The position numbers were made by a program, and so were the translations under genes. A stretch of 64,000 bases of DNA from CAZOOK01 sp964581385 (GTDB taxonomy: Bacteria; Pseudomonadota; Gammaproteobacteria; Nevskiales; Nevskiaceae): the NCBI GenBank assembly GCA_964581385.1, contig CAZOOK010000015.1:62001-126000 (forward strand), in the 5' to 3' direction. Below are positions 53,700-61,250 of the stretch, one piece after another. The notes below the pieces were generated by a model, which did not search any database, was not told the origin of the DNA, and saw nothing but the letters and a program-made list of their open reading frames with translations. How positions within the stretch are numbered: the first letter of the stretch is position 1; every line of letters begins with the position of its first letter.

Positions 53700-55046
53700 T
53701 CACATCTTAGGAGCACATACTTCAAATTCTACCGCCGGAGCATCGTTTTCTAAAACACACCTCACGTATATCCGGCGCTCGTCTTCATTCTTTCTAGACG
53801 GCGCACCGGGAAACGCGAAAGGAAAGTCACCTCCTAAGATCCATTTATTATCAAAGTCCAATTCGACGCCTGTGGGGAAACGTAGCGACGAAGGGGAAAG
53901 CGCACATAACTTAGAAACGGACATGCTACCTTGGGTAAATCGCATGTTGATCCCATAGGAGTCGTACCAAAACAGTTGCGGGCTAGGCTCTATAAGCCGT
54001 AGCTCAATGTCGCCATGGAGAAGGTCCGATTGGACACTCATTCGATCGTTGATTCCGAAGTCATTTGGAGAAACTAAGTGGACTGGATCGCGCGTCAACG
54101 ATTCAGTTACCCGTAACGGCGCACATTCGCTCTCGACTGGACTAATGCTCAGTGTGTTCGGTGATTCTGTGATTAACCTGAACATCCGATTTCCCAACTG
54201 AAAAACAGACGAACCGCGTGAAAGGACAAATGTTTGCGAGTACGGGTCTACAGATAAAGCGCAATCGTCGGACCCCTTTTGCTTTACGAGACACTTTTCT
54301 GATCGTGGGGCAGTTGATTCATCATGAACACTCAGAAGGACCATATATGGTGGAGTGACAAATTCATTTGCTGATAAGCGTGCTATCCAGATGTTTCCTG
54401 AGATCAGGTCGTCACTTAAGTCATCAACCAAGGCTACGTTAAACTCATCTGGGCTACTGGGCGCTGGGGAGAACGGACGCCCGACGTAGGCTGCCACTAC
54501 CGGAAGCGGGTCTCTTCGAACTAGCGGCCCGAAGTCAAATCCATGAACATCTGCAACCACGCTGTCACGGCCTTCCAATGAAGACCTTCGAGACTTGACG
54601 ACAACATTAATCGTGAATTGGCCGGGAGAGAAGAAGGTGATTGGAATCTCCTCGGCCACTTCCGATTGGGTGTGGGAAAGCAATAGGCGGCCCGGCGTGA
54701 CGGTCCCTTGGTAAACTGCGGCGAAGTAATCAGTCCTTCCTTCTGAGTCCCGAACGTGGACGTTGACTTCGGCGTCGTCCACCGTGGAATTCTCGCCCGC
54801 TTCCAGAAATAGCAAAAAATGCAGAGATAGTGGAACACCGGTTTGCACGTAAAGGTCTTTGTTTTTCGTGATAGCTACCCCAAGTCGACGATGATGGACA
54901 AATCCGCTCCAGAGCGTATTAAAGGATTGCAAGAATCCAATGGCAGCACCAACAACAATATAGGCGAGAACAATTCTTGCGATTCTCGGTCTGGAGAGCA
55001 GTGAATGAATTAGCTCCTGAAGCTTGTTCTCTTTGGAAGTCCCCAT
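53700..55046 (-). CDS. Hypothetical membrane-anchored protein
   Basis: The 448-residue protein has one N-terminal membrane span (IVLAYIVVGAAIGFLQSF) followed by a large soluble domain rich in beta structure (NVHVRDSEGRTDYFAAVYQG, DIELRLIEPSPQLFWYDSYG) and ends IYVRCVLEND. Its G+C content is well below that of the surrounding backbone genes, and it is read against them. It is therefore a likely cargo gene. ATG 55046 is chosen before the first basic-hydrophobic segment; the frame is open to 55157. No family is recognised. Confidence 0.55.
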   Translation of the reverse strand: MGTSKENKLQELIHSLLSRPRIARIVLAYIVVGAAIGFLQSFNTLWSGFVHHRRLGVAITKNKDLYVQTGVPLSLHFLLFLEAGENSTVDDAEVNVHVRDSEGRTDYFAAVYQGTVTPGRLLLSHTQSEVAEEIPITFFSPGQFTINVVVKSRRSSLEGRDSVVADVHGFDFGPLVRRDPLPVVAAYVGRPFSPAPSSPDEFNVALVDDLSDDLISGNIWIARLSANEFVTPPYMVLLSVHDESTAPRSEKCLVKQKGSDDCALSVDPYSQTFVLSRGSSVFQLGNRMFRLITESPNTLSISPVESECAPLRVTESLTRDPVHLVSPNDFGINDRMSVQSDLLHGDIELRLIEPSPQLFWYDSYGINMRFTQGSMSVSKLCALSPSSLRFPTGVELDFDNKWILGGDFPFAFPGAPSRKNEDERRIYVRCVLENDAPAVEFEVCAPKM

Positions 55047-55516
55047 CGCCCTACCGGTCCCCGCAGCCCATACTCCCTTATGATAGGAGGTTTTGAGTCT
55101 CCACCTCCGCGGCTTTGCGGAGTTCATTCTGGCGCGAACCTCGGCCATGCATCTCAAGCCAGAGGTCGCCCAACGAATAGACGTTTATCCCGCGCGCCGG
55201 CGTCGGCGCCGCGGTGTCGACAAGGGGCGTGGGGAATAAAACGTCGTTGGACGAAACCGCAGGCACCGGCGGTTATGCCTATGGGGATTGCTTCGGGCCG
55301 CTGGGCGCGATGCGGCGCTGCACAGTCCCTGCGTCTGGAATCGGCGACGACCGCTCTCCTGGGCGTTGGGTTCGATGACAGCGACTTTGGTGGGCGTCCT
55401 TCGGAGCGTCAATTTACGGCCGCGGCGCGGCCGGACCGGCGAACGTCCGCTTCACTGCTTCTCGCTTCGGTGGCTCGATGTCGGGTCAGGGCTGGGAGCG
55501 ACATTTGGGCAATTCA

Positions 55517-55684
55517 GCGGCGATCGCGATCAGTTTGCTTGACGACCGTCCTCACGTAAACCGAGCACCCGCAATCTAGTGAGCCCTCCTCCCTTGGGCG
55601 GACCGTGTCGTCGTCGCGATGCCATCGAGCCGCTGCGCGTCTCGCCCCTGCGGGCATAGCCACTGGGCCTGCCGCGATCCTCGC
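55517..55684 (+). repeat. Hairpin element beta, copy 3
   Basis: It is shared with copy 2 over the whole length. The stem is CCTCCC-TT-GGGCGG (55588-55601), with one mismatch compared with copy 2. The flanks GAGCCCT, ACCGTGTCGTCGTCGCGATG and GGCATAGCCACTGGGCCT are conserved. Confidence 0.72.
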
Positions 55685-56134
55685 GGTGTTTCGTGAGTCG
55701 TGAATCGCTTCCCTGTCTCCGGCGGGGATCCCTGTGGCGGTGTGTCCGGGATCGTCGAGGCGGATTCGCAGCGTGGCGCTTGGGTTCGGGGCGCAGCGCG
55801 ACGAACAAGTCCTTGCACAACGATGCCGTAGGCTCGCCGCCGGCGGTGCCGGTACTGAGGGGTGCGCGACCGAGCTGCAGGCGGTGGCCAGCGGGGCGCG
55901 GGGCGGCCGTGGTGCTGACGGGATCCTCGTTCTTTGTGTTTTGTTCCGGCCGGCGCTGCGCAGGGTGAGATTCGTCCGGTCGTGACACGCTCGATGAATG
56001 CACGCCAGGTCAAATGGCGGTGGCCTGAATGGAGGATTCGTCATGAATCCGGTTATCGACGTGCTTAGGATGCGAACACTACGGCCCGGCGCGTAGCCTC
56101 CAAGGGTGCGACGCTGCGCTTGCCTGAATCACTC

Positions 56135-56188
56135 GTTCCGCATCGACGGCCGCGATACGGCTGCGTCCGACGAGCGGGGACGAGTGCC
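56135..56188 (+). repeat. Gamma-like hairpin element, divergent copy E, upstream of ssb
   Basis: TCGACGGC and TCCGACGAGCGGGG resemble the flanks of elements A-D. Within it GACG-GCCG can pair with CGGC-TG-CGTC around a short loop, giving a stem with a bulge. It lies 70 bp before the ssb start. Its membership of the family is less certain than for A-D. Confidence 0.45.
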
Positions 56189-56257
56189 CCTTTCCGGCTC
56201 CGCTGATTCCGGTCCGCTTTACGTGTCGCGCACGTCGCGCATAACCGGAGAAGCAAA

Positions 56258-56620
56258 ATGTCGAACCTCTTCATCTTCATCGGCCGCCTGTCGGGTCCTG
56301 TCGAAATCACCAAGCACGGCGACACCACCGTCGGTAAATTCACCCTGCTGAGAAACGAATTTGCCGGACTGGACAAGAACGACAAGCGTAAAGAACGCGT
56401 CGTCAGCATCCAGTTCACGGTCTTCGGGTCACGCGCCGAAGCGCTGGCCGAATACACCGCCAAAGGCGATCAGCTCGTCGTGCAAGCGTCCCTCAGCAAC
56501 AACAACTTCGAACGCAACGGCGAGACGGTCTACGGCTACAATTTCGTTGTGGATTCCTTCGAGTTCGGCGCGCCGGGTCCGGAGACCCGCAAGCGACTCG
56601 CAGAGCGCGAAGCCGCCTAG
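56258..56620 (+). CDS. ssb: Single-stranded DNA-binding protein
   Basis: The 120-residue protein has the OB-fold pattern of bacterial SSB: FIFIGRLSGPVEITKHGDTT, VGKFTLLRNE, VVSIQFTVFGSRAEALAEYT and KGDQLVVQASLSNNNFERNG. It lacks the long glycine/proline tail and acidic tip of housekeeping SSB, as is usual for plasmid or ICE versions. It probably coats transferred single strands. A terminator follows directly. Confidence 0.9.
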   Translation: MSNLFIFIGRLSGPVEITKHGDTTVGKFTLLRNEFAGLDKNDKRKERVVSIQFTVFGSRAEALAEYTAKGDQLVVQASLSNNNFERNGETVYGYNFVVDSFEFGAPGPETRKRLAEREAA

Positions 56621-56652
56621 AGCGACCCGCTCCTTACACATACCACTTCATC

Positions 56653-56677
56653 AAGGCCCCGCGAGGGGCCTTTTTTG
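56653..56677 (+). terminator. Rho-independent terminator after ssb
   Basis: AAGGCCCC-GCG-AGGGGCCTTTTTTG contains a strong G+C stem directly followed by six T. It lies 33 bp after the ssb stop codon. Confidence 0.92.
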
Positions 56678-57203
56678 TGGGCGCTCACACGGTCGGTCGC
56701 TCCGCGGGCTCTGTTCTGTGCGTCACCGATCCACGTCGCCGCTGGCGACGACGATCGAAACGTGACGCTGCGGATACCTCGTATCAAAGCAATGACGTAT
56801 CCCCGTCTGCCGATCACTGCGGCAGCCGGTGTGGTCCTGCGGGCGCGGTACCCGCTTTTTGAGTTCGCTGTGCAGCCGCAAGGGCTGCACTCGGCCAGCA
56901 CCGGAAAAGCTTCGGTGCTGTTGATGGTCTGCATTCCGCTCCGTGTGCGCGCTTCAAGTGCCTTCGCCGATCGCTGAAGCGACCGGTCGGCTTGCGCTGC
57001 CGTTCGACGGCTGCATAGACGCCGCAGCCGACGAGCCGGTGCCGCCGAGCACTTGACCCGTGCGCCTACGCGACGGGCTCCAGAGGCGCCCTCCCCCCTT
57101 CGGGGGAATGGTCGCGCCCCACTTTCCACAACCCAACAGCCGCGGCGGGGATCAGGGGCGACGGCTAGTGCGGTCCTCGCTGTGGCGCTTTGGAGATTTC
57201 TTT
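56678..57203 (+). promoter_or_regulatory. Leader region preceding the DUF932 unit
   Basis: It begins just after the ssb terminator with the block TCGCTCCGCGGGCT (56697-56710), shared with other leaders, and later contains hairpin element gamma copy C. No coding frame with a ribosome site is seen before 57204. A second small hairpin CCCCC-CTT-CGGGGG lies near 57095-57106. Confidence 0.55.
57000..57046 (+). repeat. Covarying hairpin element, copy C
   Basis: The stem GGCTGC (57009-57014) / GCAGCC (57024-57029) has a nine-base loop, with CCGTTCGAC on the 5' side and GACGAGCCGGTGCCG on the 3' side. Compared with copies A and B two base pairs have flipped on both strands of the stem, which keeps pairing. 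Confidence 0.75.
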
Positions 57204-57392
57204 GTGACCAGTACCCGTATCGATAAGCCGTTTCGCTGTGACCGTCACGCCGCGATTGCGCTCATCAAGCAGAACGGCAGCGAGACAGCCGTGGTGTTTG
57301 CCACGCGTAGCCAGATGAGGGCCGATCCGCAGCACAGCAACAGGACGGCAAGCACGCGGTCGCGCGTGGGCGCCGCCGCTTCATCCCGCTGA
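57204..57392 (+). CDS. Possible 62-residue protein upstream of the DUF932 gene
   Basis: GTG 57204 follows GGAG at eight bases. The product reads VTSTRIDKPFRCDRHAAIAL, then KQNGSETAVVFATRSQMRAD and a serine/arginine-rich end. The first 40 residues look like a small globular protein; the rest may be frame drift. No family is recognised. Confidence 0.4.
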   Translation: MTSTRIDKPFRCDRHAAIALIKQNGSETAVVFATRSQMRADPQHSNRTASTRSRVGAAASSR

Positions 57393-57465
57393 TCTGCATC
57401 GCTTCATCGGTATCCACCATCACCTGTGTTCAAAAGCCATCCATCAATACAAGAGGAATATCGTC

Positions 57466-58299
57466 ATGCCATCACTTGCTACCCGCTTCGGCCGTAACAG
57501 AGTTTCTTTCAGTTCGGATGCTCCGCTGTCCGATGACCAGATTCGACGCGTGGCGCCGTCAATCTTCGCTACCGAGCCCCATTTCAGCCGTTCGGCACGT
57601 TATGCGCAGATTCCCACCGCCAACGTACTGACGGCTTTGCGCAAGGAAGGGTTCGAACCTTTCAGCGTATGCCAGAGCCGTTCCCGGTTCGAGGACCGGC
57701 GCGCGTTTACCAAGCACATGCTGCGCCTGAGGCACGCTTCCCAGATCGTGAAGGAGGAAGCGCACGAAATATTGCTTATTAATTCATCTGACGGTAGCTC
57801 TTCCTATCAGATGATGTCAGGCATCCTGAGATTCGTCTGTGCCAATGGCCTGATCTGTGGCGACGAGCTGGCGGACATTCGCATTCCGCACATAGGAAAC
57901 GTCACCGAGCGCGTGATCGAGGGTGCCTTTCAGGTGCTCGACGATGCGCCGCGCATCGCTTCGCAGGTTGACGAGATGAAGGCTATCGCGCTGAAGCCGG
58001 ATGAACAGCAGGTATTTGCACGCACGGCCATCGAGTTGCGGTTCGACGTGAGCGATACGCAGCCGGCACCGATCACCGAGGACCAGGTGCTGCGCATCCG
58101 CCGCCGTGACGACATGGACGCGTCGTTATGGACGACCCTGAACAGGACCCAAGAATCGCTCGTTCGTGGCGGTCTGCAAGCACGCAACGCACAGGGACGC
58201 AGGACGACAACGCGCGCCGTCGAGGGCATCGACAGCAATACCAAACTTAACCGTTCGCTGTGGACTCTGGCCGAGCGCATGAAACAGCTCAAGGCGTGA
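57466..58299 (+). CDS. DUF932-domain protein
   Basis: The 277-residue protein matches the DUF932 (plasmid/phage) pattern: RYAQIPTANVLTALRKEGFE, FTKHMLRLRH, EILLINSSDGSSSYQMMSGI, LRFVCANGLICGDEL, and a helical end with RTTTRAVEGIDSNTKLNRSL. Such proteins are widespread on conjugative plasmids and ICEs; their function is unknown. A terminator follows. Confidence 0.85.
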   Translation: MPSLATRFGRNRVSFSSDAPLSDDQIRRVAPSIFATEPHFSRSARYAQIPTANVLTALRKEGFEPFSVCQSRSRFEDRRAFTKHMLRLRHASQIVKEEAHEILLINSSDGSSSYQMMSGILRFVCANGLICGDELADIRIPHIGNVTERVIEGAFQVLDDAPRIASQVDEMKAIALKPDEQQVFARTAIELRFDVSDTQPAPITEDQVLRIRRRDDMDASLWTTLNRTQESLVRGGLQARNAQGRRTTTRAVEGIDSNTKLNRSLWTLAERMKQLKA

Positions 58300-58306
58300 T
58301 GGCCGT

Positions 58307-58351
58307 CGGGGCGGAGGATTTTCGTAAATGAAAGCCCCCGCCCCGCTTTTT
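58307..58351 (+). terminator. Terminator after the DUF932 gene
   Basis: CGGGGCGGAGG pairs with the C-rich arm ending CCCGCCCCG around an A/T-rich loop, and a run of five T follows. It starts 7 bp after the stop codon. Confidence 0.85.
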
Positions 58352-58421
58352 GGCCCACGCATGGCGCGGCAATACCGCTGCCGGATATCTCATTTAATTT
58401 CTTTGATGGAGTCGTCATGTC

Positions 58422-58847
58422 ATGAAATACATTCTGGTCATCGTTGAACCGTCGTATGTCCCGCAGGAAGGTACTGCTTTCGATGCAGTCTTCGGCGCGC
58501 TGGATTTCTGCGAAATTCCGGCACGGATCAAACAGATCGATGCCGATACGCTTCCGACCTACGGAATCGACAAGAGCGAAAAGGTGCTGACCGAAGAACA
58601 GCGTGAGCCGCTGATTCAGCACCTCATCGAGGTAATCGCCGAAACGGACAGCGAGCATGAGATGTTCGCGGACGCGGTCGAGTTCGGCCGGGTCGGCGTG
58701 CGCCAGATGTGCGACGCGAGTCTCATCGAGACGGCGGACTTCTGGTCGATCGATCTCCTTCCCTTCGGGATCGATGAGGAGACGCTGGCCCGATTGCGTT
58801 CCGCCGTCGAGCTGAAGGTCGTTCCGGAGTCAGTACCGGCAGTGTGA
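58422..58847 (+). CDS. Hypothetical 141-residue protein
   Basis: The acidic protein begins MKYILVIVEPSYVPQEGTAF and has a helical middle (LIQHLIEVIAETDSEHEMFA) and a conserved-looking end (FWSIDLLPFGIDEETLARLR). A GGAG ribosome site precedes it. It lies between the DUF932 terminator and another hairpin leader, so it is its own transcription unit. No family is recognised. Confidence 0.6.
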   Translation: MKYILVIVEPSYVPQEGTAFDAVFGALDFCEIPARIKQIDADTLPTYGIDKSEKVLTEEQREPLIQHLIEVIAETDSEHEMFADAVEFGRVGVRQMCDASLIETADFWSIDLLPFGIDEETLARLRSAVELKVVPESVPAV

Positions 58848-59177
58848 TCAGCAAACCGCCCGCGCTGCGTAGCCATCGAGAGCTACGCAGCGCGGTTGAA
58901 GGTGTACTGGCGGACTTCGCCACGCCTGTGGACAGCAAGGTGTGTGGGCTCCCGCTGTTTGCCTACAGACATCAGCACCGTGCTCGGACCGTCAATGGCG
59001 CAACAGCGCGCACGCCGCTGCGCAGCGTGTCGCCTTGCGCTCCGTTCGCCGCCTGCAACAAAGCCGCAGCCGACGAGCCGGTGCCGGCGACCATTGACGG
59101 TCCTGCGACTCGATGCTGACAAAAAACGGCAAACAGCGCTCGCCTCAGAGCTCTGTATCTCTCGAAGGAGCTTAATC
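58848..59177 (+). promoter_or_regulatory. Leader region with hairpin element copy D
   Basis: This 330-bp stretch holds gamma copy D (59042-59088) and ends with GAAGGAG before ATG 59178. An inverted pair of GAGCTACGCAGCGCG-like and TGCGTAGC sequences near 58865-58895 can fold into a hairpin (CTGCGTAGC...GCTACGCAG) and may terminate the preceding gene. Confidence 0.5.
59042..59088 (+). repeat. Covarying hairpin element, copy D
   Basis: Copy D has the stem GCCTGC (59051-59056) / GCAGCC (59066-59071), with one mismatched pair and the same nine-base loop length. The 5' flank is CCGTTCGCC and the 3' flank GACGAGCCGGTGCCGGC is identical to copy A. Confidence 0.68.
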
Positions 59178-59393
59178 ATGAATCTCGCCGTCAACGACAA
59201 TATCGACCGTTCCGTTCTCAGCACGCAGGCCGCCATTCTGGCCGGCGATCCGGATGCGCGTCGTCACTGGCTCAGCATTCCGGAGGATGTGATGGCCGGG
59301 ATCTTCGAGGAGATCCAGGAGTTGCTTGAAGAAGGCAGCGCCGACACTCACTGGGCATGGGAGTTCGTTGCACCTGCCCTGGCGGTTCATTGA
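59178..59393 (+). CDS. Hypothetical 71-residue protein
   Basis: AAGGAG precedes ATG 59178. The acidic product (HWLSIPEDVMAGIFEEIQEL, then EEGSADTHWAWEFVAPALAV) looks like a small helical plasmid protein. It is 12 bp upstream of the next small gene and surely shares its transcript. No family is recognised. Confidence 0.6.
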   Translation: MNLAVNDNIDRSVLSTQAAILAGDPDARRHWLSIPEDVMAGIFEEIQELLEEGSADTHWAWEFVAPALAVH

Positions 59394-59405
59394 GGGAGGT
59401 GCGCC

Positions 59406-59663
59406 ATGACGAACACGAACAACATCGAACGCGCCGTGCAGCTGAACAGGCTGCTCAAGGCGGGAGACCTGGCGGGAGTCTATCGGCTGCTGAAAGCGGT
59501 GCCGGCAGTTGATGCCAACGACATTACCCTGCACGCGGGATTTCCCTGCATCGGCCACAAAGACAAGTCGTTCTGGGCGTATACGCAAGGGATGTTGGTT
59601 CGGGCATGCAATGCGCGTCAGACCGGTTACGAGTACCGCGATCCCGACGTGCGAGCGGCATAG
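59406..59663 (+). CDS. Hypothetical 85-residue protein
   Basis: GAGG precedes ATG 59406. The product reads MTNTNNIERAVQLNRLLKAG and ends GYEYRDPDVRAA, with a central GFPCIGHKDKSFWAYTQGML. It is the second gene of a two-gene unit that ends at the hairpin at 59675-59707. The function is unknown. Confidence 0.6.
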   Translation: MTNTNNIERAVQLNRLLKAGDLAGVYRLLKAVPAVDANDITLHAGFPCIGHKDKSFWAYTQGMLVRACNARQTGYEYRDPDVRAA

Positions 59664-59674
59664 TTTTAGTTTGC

Positions 59675-59707
59675 GAAGGACGCCTAGTGTTTAACTGGGC
59701 GTCCTTC
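59675..59707. terminator. Hairpin between convergent units
   Basis: GAAGGACGCC and GGCGTCCTTC form a perfect ten-base-pair stem with a 13-base loop between the convergent genes ending at 59663 and 59748. T-runs are weak on both sides, so termination is likely but not certain. Confidence 0.65.
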
Positions 59708-59747
59708 ACAAAACAGATTTTCCTCGTTATGCCCGTATCGATGCGGC

Positions 59748-60518
59748 TCAATCGCGTAATAAAGCATCATCGTCACCAAACAGAAAGCGACGCGTTTGTT
59801 TAAGAACCATTTCCCGTGGTGGCTTTTCGCCGATGGGCACAGGCGTTGGAATCGCACGGTGAGTAACGTTTGGGCGTTGCAGTTGACCGAGACTGTTCTC
59901 AAGAATTCTATTTCGATCCGTGACGCTCAAATCCGGGTGGCGCTCCTGTAACTCAAATACGAATGCGAGCGTCGATTCCAATCTATCGAAGTAAGCGGCG
60001 TAACTCGGGTTTGTCGCGCGATTGAACTGCTCCCGCTGCTTGTCGAGGTCACGCAGACGCTGCAGCTCGACTTCGCTGATCGCGCCGAGTCGATCCAGCA
60101 GGGATTGATGTTCATGCTCAAGCGCTCCGTCCCAGGTCACTTGCTCGATAGCCGTTTGCGGCCACGTTCGATGCGTGACACGCGATGCCTTCACCTTACC
60201 GGCTGAGCGAAGACCACTTTTCCATGCTTGAACGGTGTGCACGGAAATTCCAGCGTCATCCAGGATTGCGCCTTTCTCGCTGTTCGTGCGAGCCGCATCC
60301 CATCCTTCGATGATTCGCAGTTTTTCATCGGGCGATCGCGCAGACTTGGAACGCACCAGTCCTTCAATCGCCGAGCTTTGCATTCCGCACCAGGTACTCA
60401 CCAACCCTCTCGTCAGCCGGTGCTCGCGCAGGATTGCATTCTTCCCTTCGACATCCGCAAGTTCCATCTGCTGCACGATTGAGCGTTTGAAGTCGTCGGT
60501 GAAGACTCGATTCCTCAT
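59748..60518 (-). CDS. Protein with two transposase-like helix-turn-helix segments
   Basis: The 256-residue protein contains two successive DNA-binding-like segments: DDFKRSIVQQMELADVEGKN with HRLTRGLVSTW, and EKLRIIEGWDAARTNSEKGA with AGISVHTVQAWKSGL. Both are of the kind found in the orfA proteins of IS3-type elements. No catalytic domain is seen; the rest is helical. ATG 60518 overlaps the stop of the XRE gene as ATGA. A domesticated regulator is the most economical reading. Confidence 0.6.
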   Translation of the reverse strand: MRNRVFTDDFKRSIVQQMELADVEGKNAILREHRLTRGLVSTWCGMQSSAIEGLVRSKSARSPDEKLRIIEGWDAARTNSEKGAILDDAGISVHTVQAWKSGLRSAGKVKASRVTHRTWPQTAIEQVTWDGALEHEHQSLLDRLGAISEVELQRLRDLDKQREQFNRATNPSYAAYFDRLESTLAFVFELQERHPDLSVTDRNRILENSLGQLQRPNVTHRAIPTPVPIGEKPPREMVLKQTRRFLFGDDDALLRD

Positions 60519-60964
60519 GCCACAACTCCGAACCCGGCAATATCGACCAGACGTTTGATCTGATCTTCGTCGATGCCATCTCTTTTAATGGCGTCGGCCA
60601 GCGCGGCGCTGAACACCAGCCCACGCCGGCCGCGCTCGATGCCGGCAGGAGCCAGTCGGTCCACTGCACAGAAGACTGCTTCGGCCACTGTCAGCATGTC
60701 ACCCGATCTTCGCGGCGCTTGCTCCGCACCATCCCATAGCCAATTCACATCAATCCGGTGATTCCGAAGCAATGCGATCATTACGCGGGCCGGAAGCTCG
60801 CGTTTACCCTGCTCATAGTTTTGATAGCTTCGTTTGACGATTCCGAGTTCCGAGGCCATGTCTTCCTGTGAGTGGCCCAGCAATCGCCGCACTGCCTTGA
60901 GACGCTGTCCCACTGCCCGACGAGCTTGAATGCCGGAATCAATGTCGACGTGCGTCTTATTCAT
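60515..60964 (-). CDS. XRE-family transcriptional regulator
   Basis: The 149-residue protein has a classic HTH_3 (LKAVRRLLGHSQEDMASELG then KRSYQNYEQGKRELPARVM) and a C-terminal region of its own (RRGLVFSAALADAIKRDGID). It is the first gene of a coupled pair with the double-HTH protein, the layout expected for the main switch of a conjugative element, although homology to known switches was not seen. Confidence 0.75.
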   Translation of the reverse strand: MNKTHVDIDSGIQARRAVGQRLKAVRRLLGHSQEDMASELGIVKRSYQNYEQGKRELPARVMIALLRNHRIDVNWLWDGAEQAPRRSGDMLTVAEAVFCAVDRLAPAGIERGRRGLVFSAALADAIKRDGIDEDQIKRLVDIAGFGVVA

Positions 60965-61022
60965 GTAGCCGACACGACGTTGTGCGTTCCCACGTTGTTC
61001 AAGTTGCTCGGCTCATCACCGT

Positions 61023-61250
61023 TTAAGCACGCGCGAGCAAGTTGAGCTCGGCGTTGCCCGCTTCGATGGCTTCGCTCAGTGATTGCTCGATAACACGTGC
61101 GCGATTGAACGCGAGCTTGCCGCCCATCGACGCCAGACGCTGTTCGAGTGCTTCGAGTTTCGCGAAAACTTCTGGGCAGATTTTCACCGTGATCGGTTTT
61201 CGATCCACGGTGGTTTGCTCAAACATCGAGTTCTTACCAGGCTTGGCCAT
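61023..61250 (-). CDS. Small ribbon-helix-helix-like protein
   Basis: The 75-residue protein has the MetJ/Arc pattern: a basic start, the strand RKPITVKICPEVFAKLEALE and a helix with FNRARVIEQSLSEAIEAG. GAGGAG lies eight bases before ATG 61250. It faces the transfer-gene side across a 730-bp intergenic region, a position typical of TraY- or relaxosome-accessory genes. Its role at a transfer origin is inference. Confidence 0.6.
   Translation of the reverse strand: MAKPGKNSMFEQTTVDRKPITVKICPEVFAKLEALEQRLASMGGKLAFNRARVIEQSLSEAIEAGNAELNLLARA

Larger units (their letters stand above)
55158..56257 (+). promoter_or_regulatory. Long leader of the ssb gene
   Basis: There is no convincing gene in 1.1 kb. 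The region contains hairpin element beta copy 3 (55517-55684) and a divergent gamma-like element (56135-56188), and ends at the ribosome site of ssb. Several long open frames on both strands disagree with each other and have no ribosome sites, as expected for high-G+C non-coding DNA. Confidence 0.55.

Noticed and set aside
55693..55985. Several overlapping open frames of 80-90 codons on both strands upstream of ssb
   Set aside because: They conflict with each other, lack ribosome sites and overlap conserved leader DNA.
59748..60518. Possible IS3-type transposase orfA
   Set aside because: There are two HTH-like segments, but no orfB, no DDE domain and no terminal inverted repeats nearby, so no insertion sequence is annotated.
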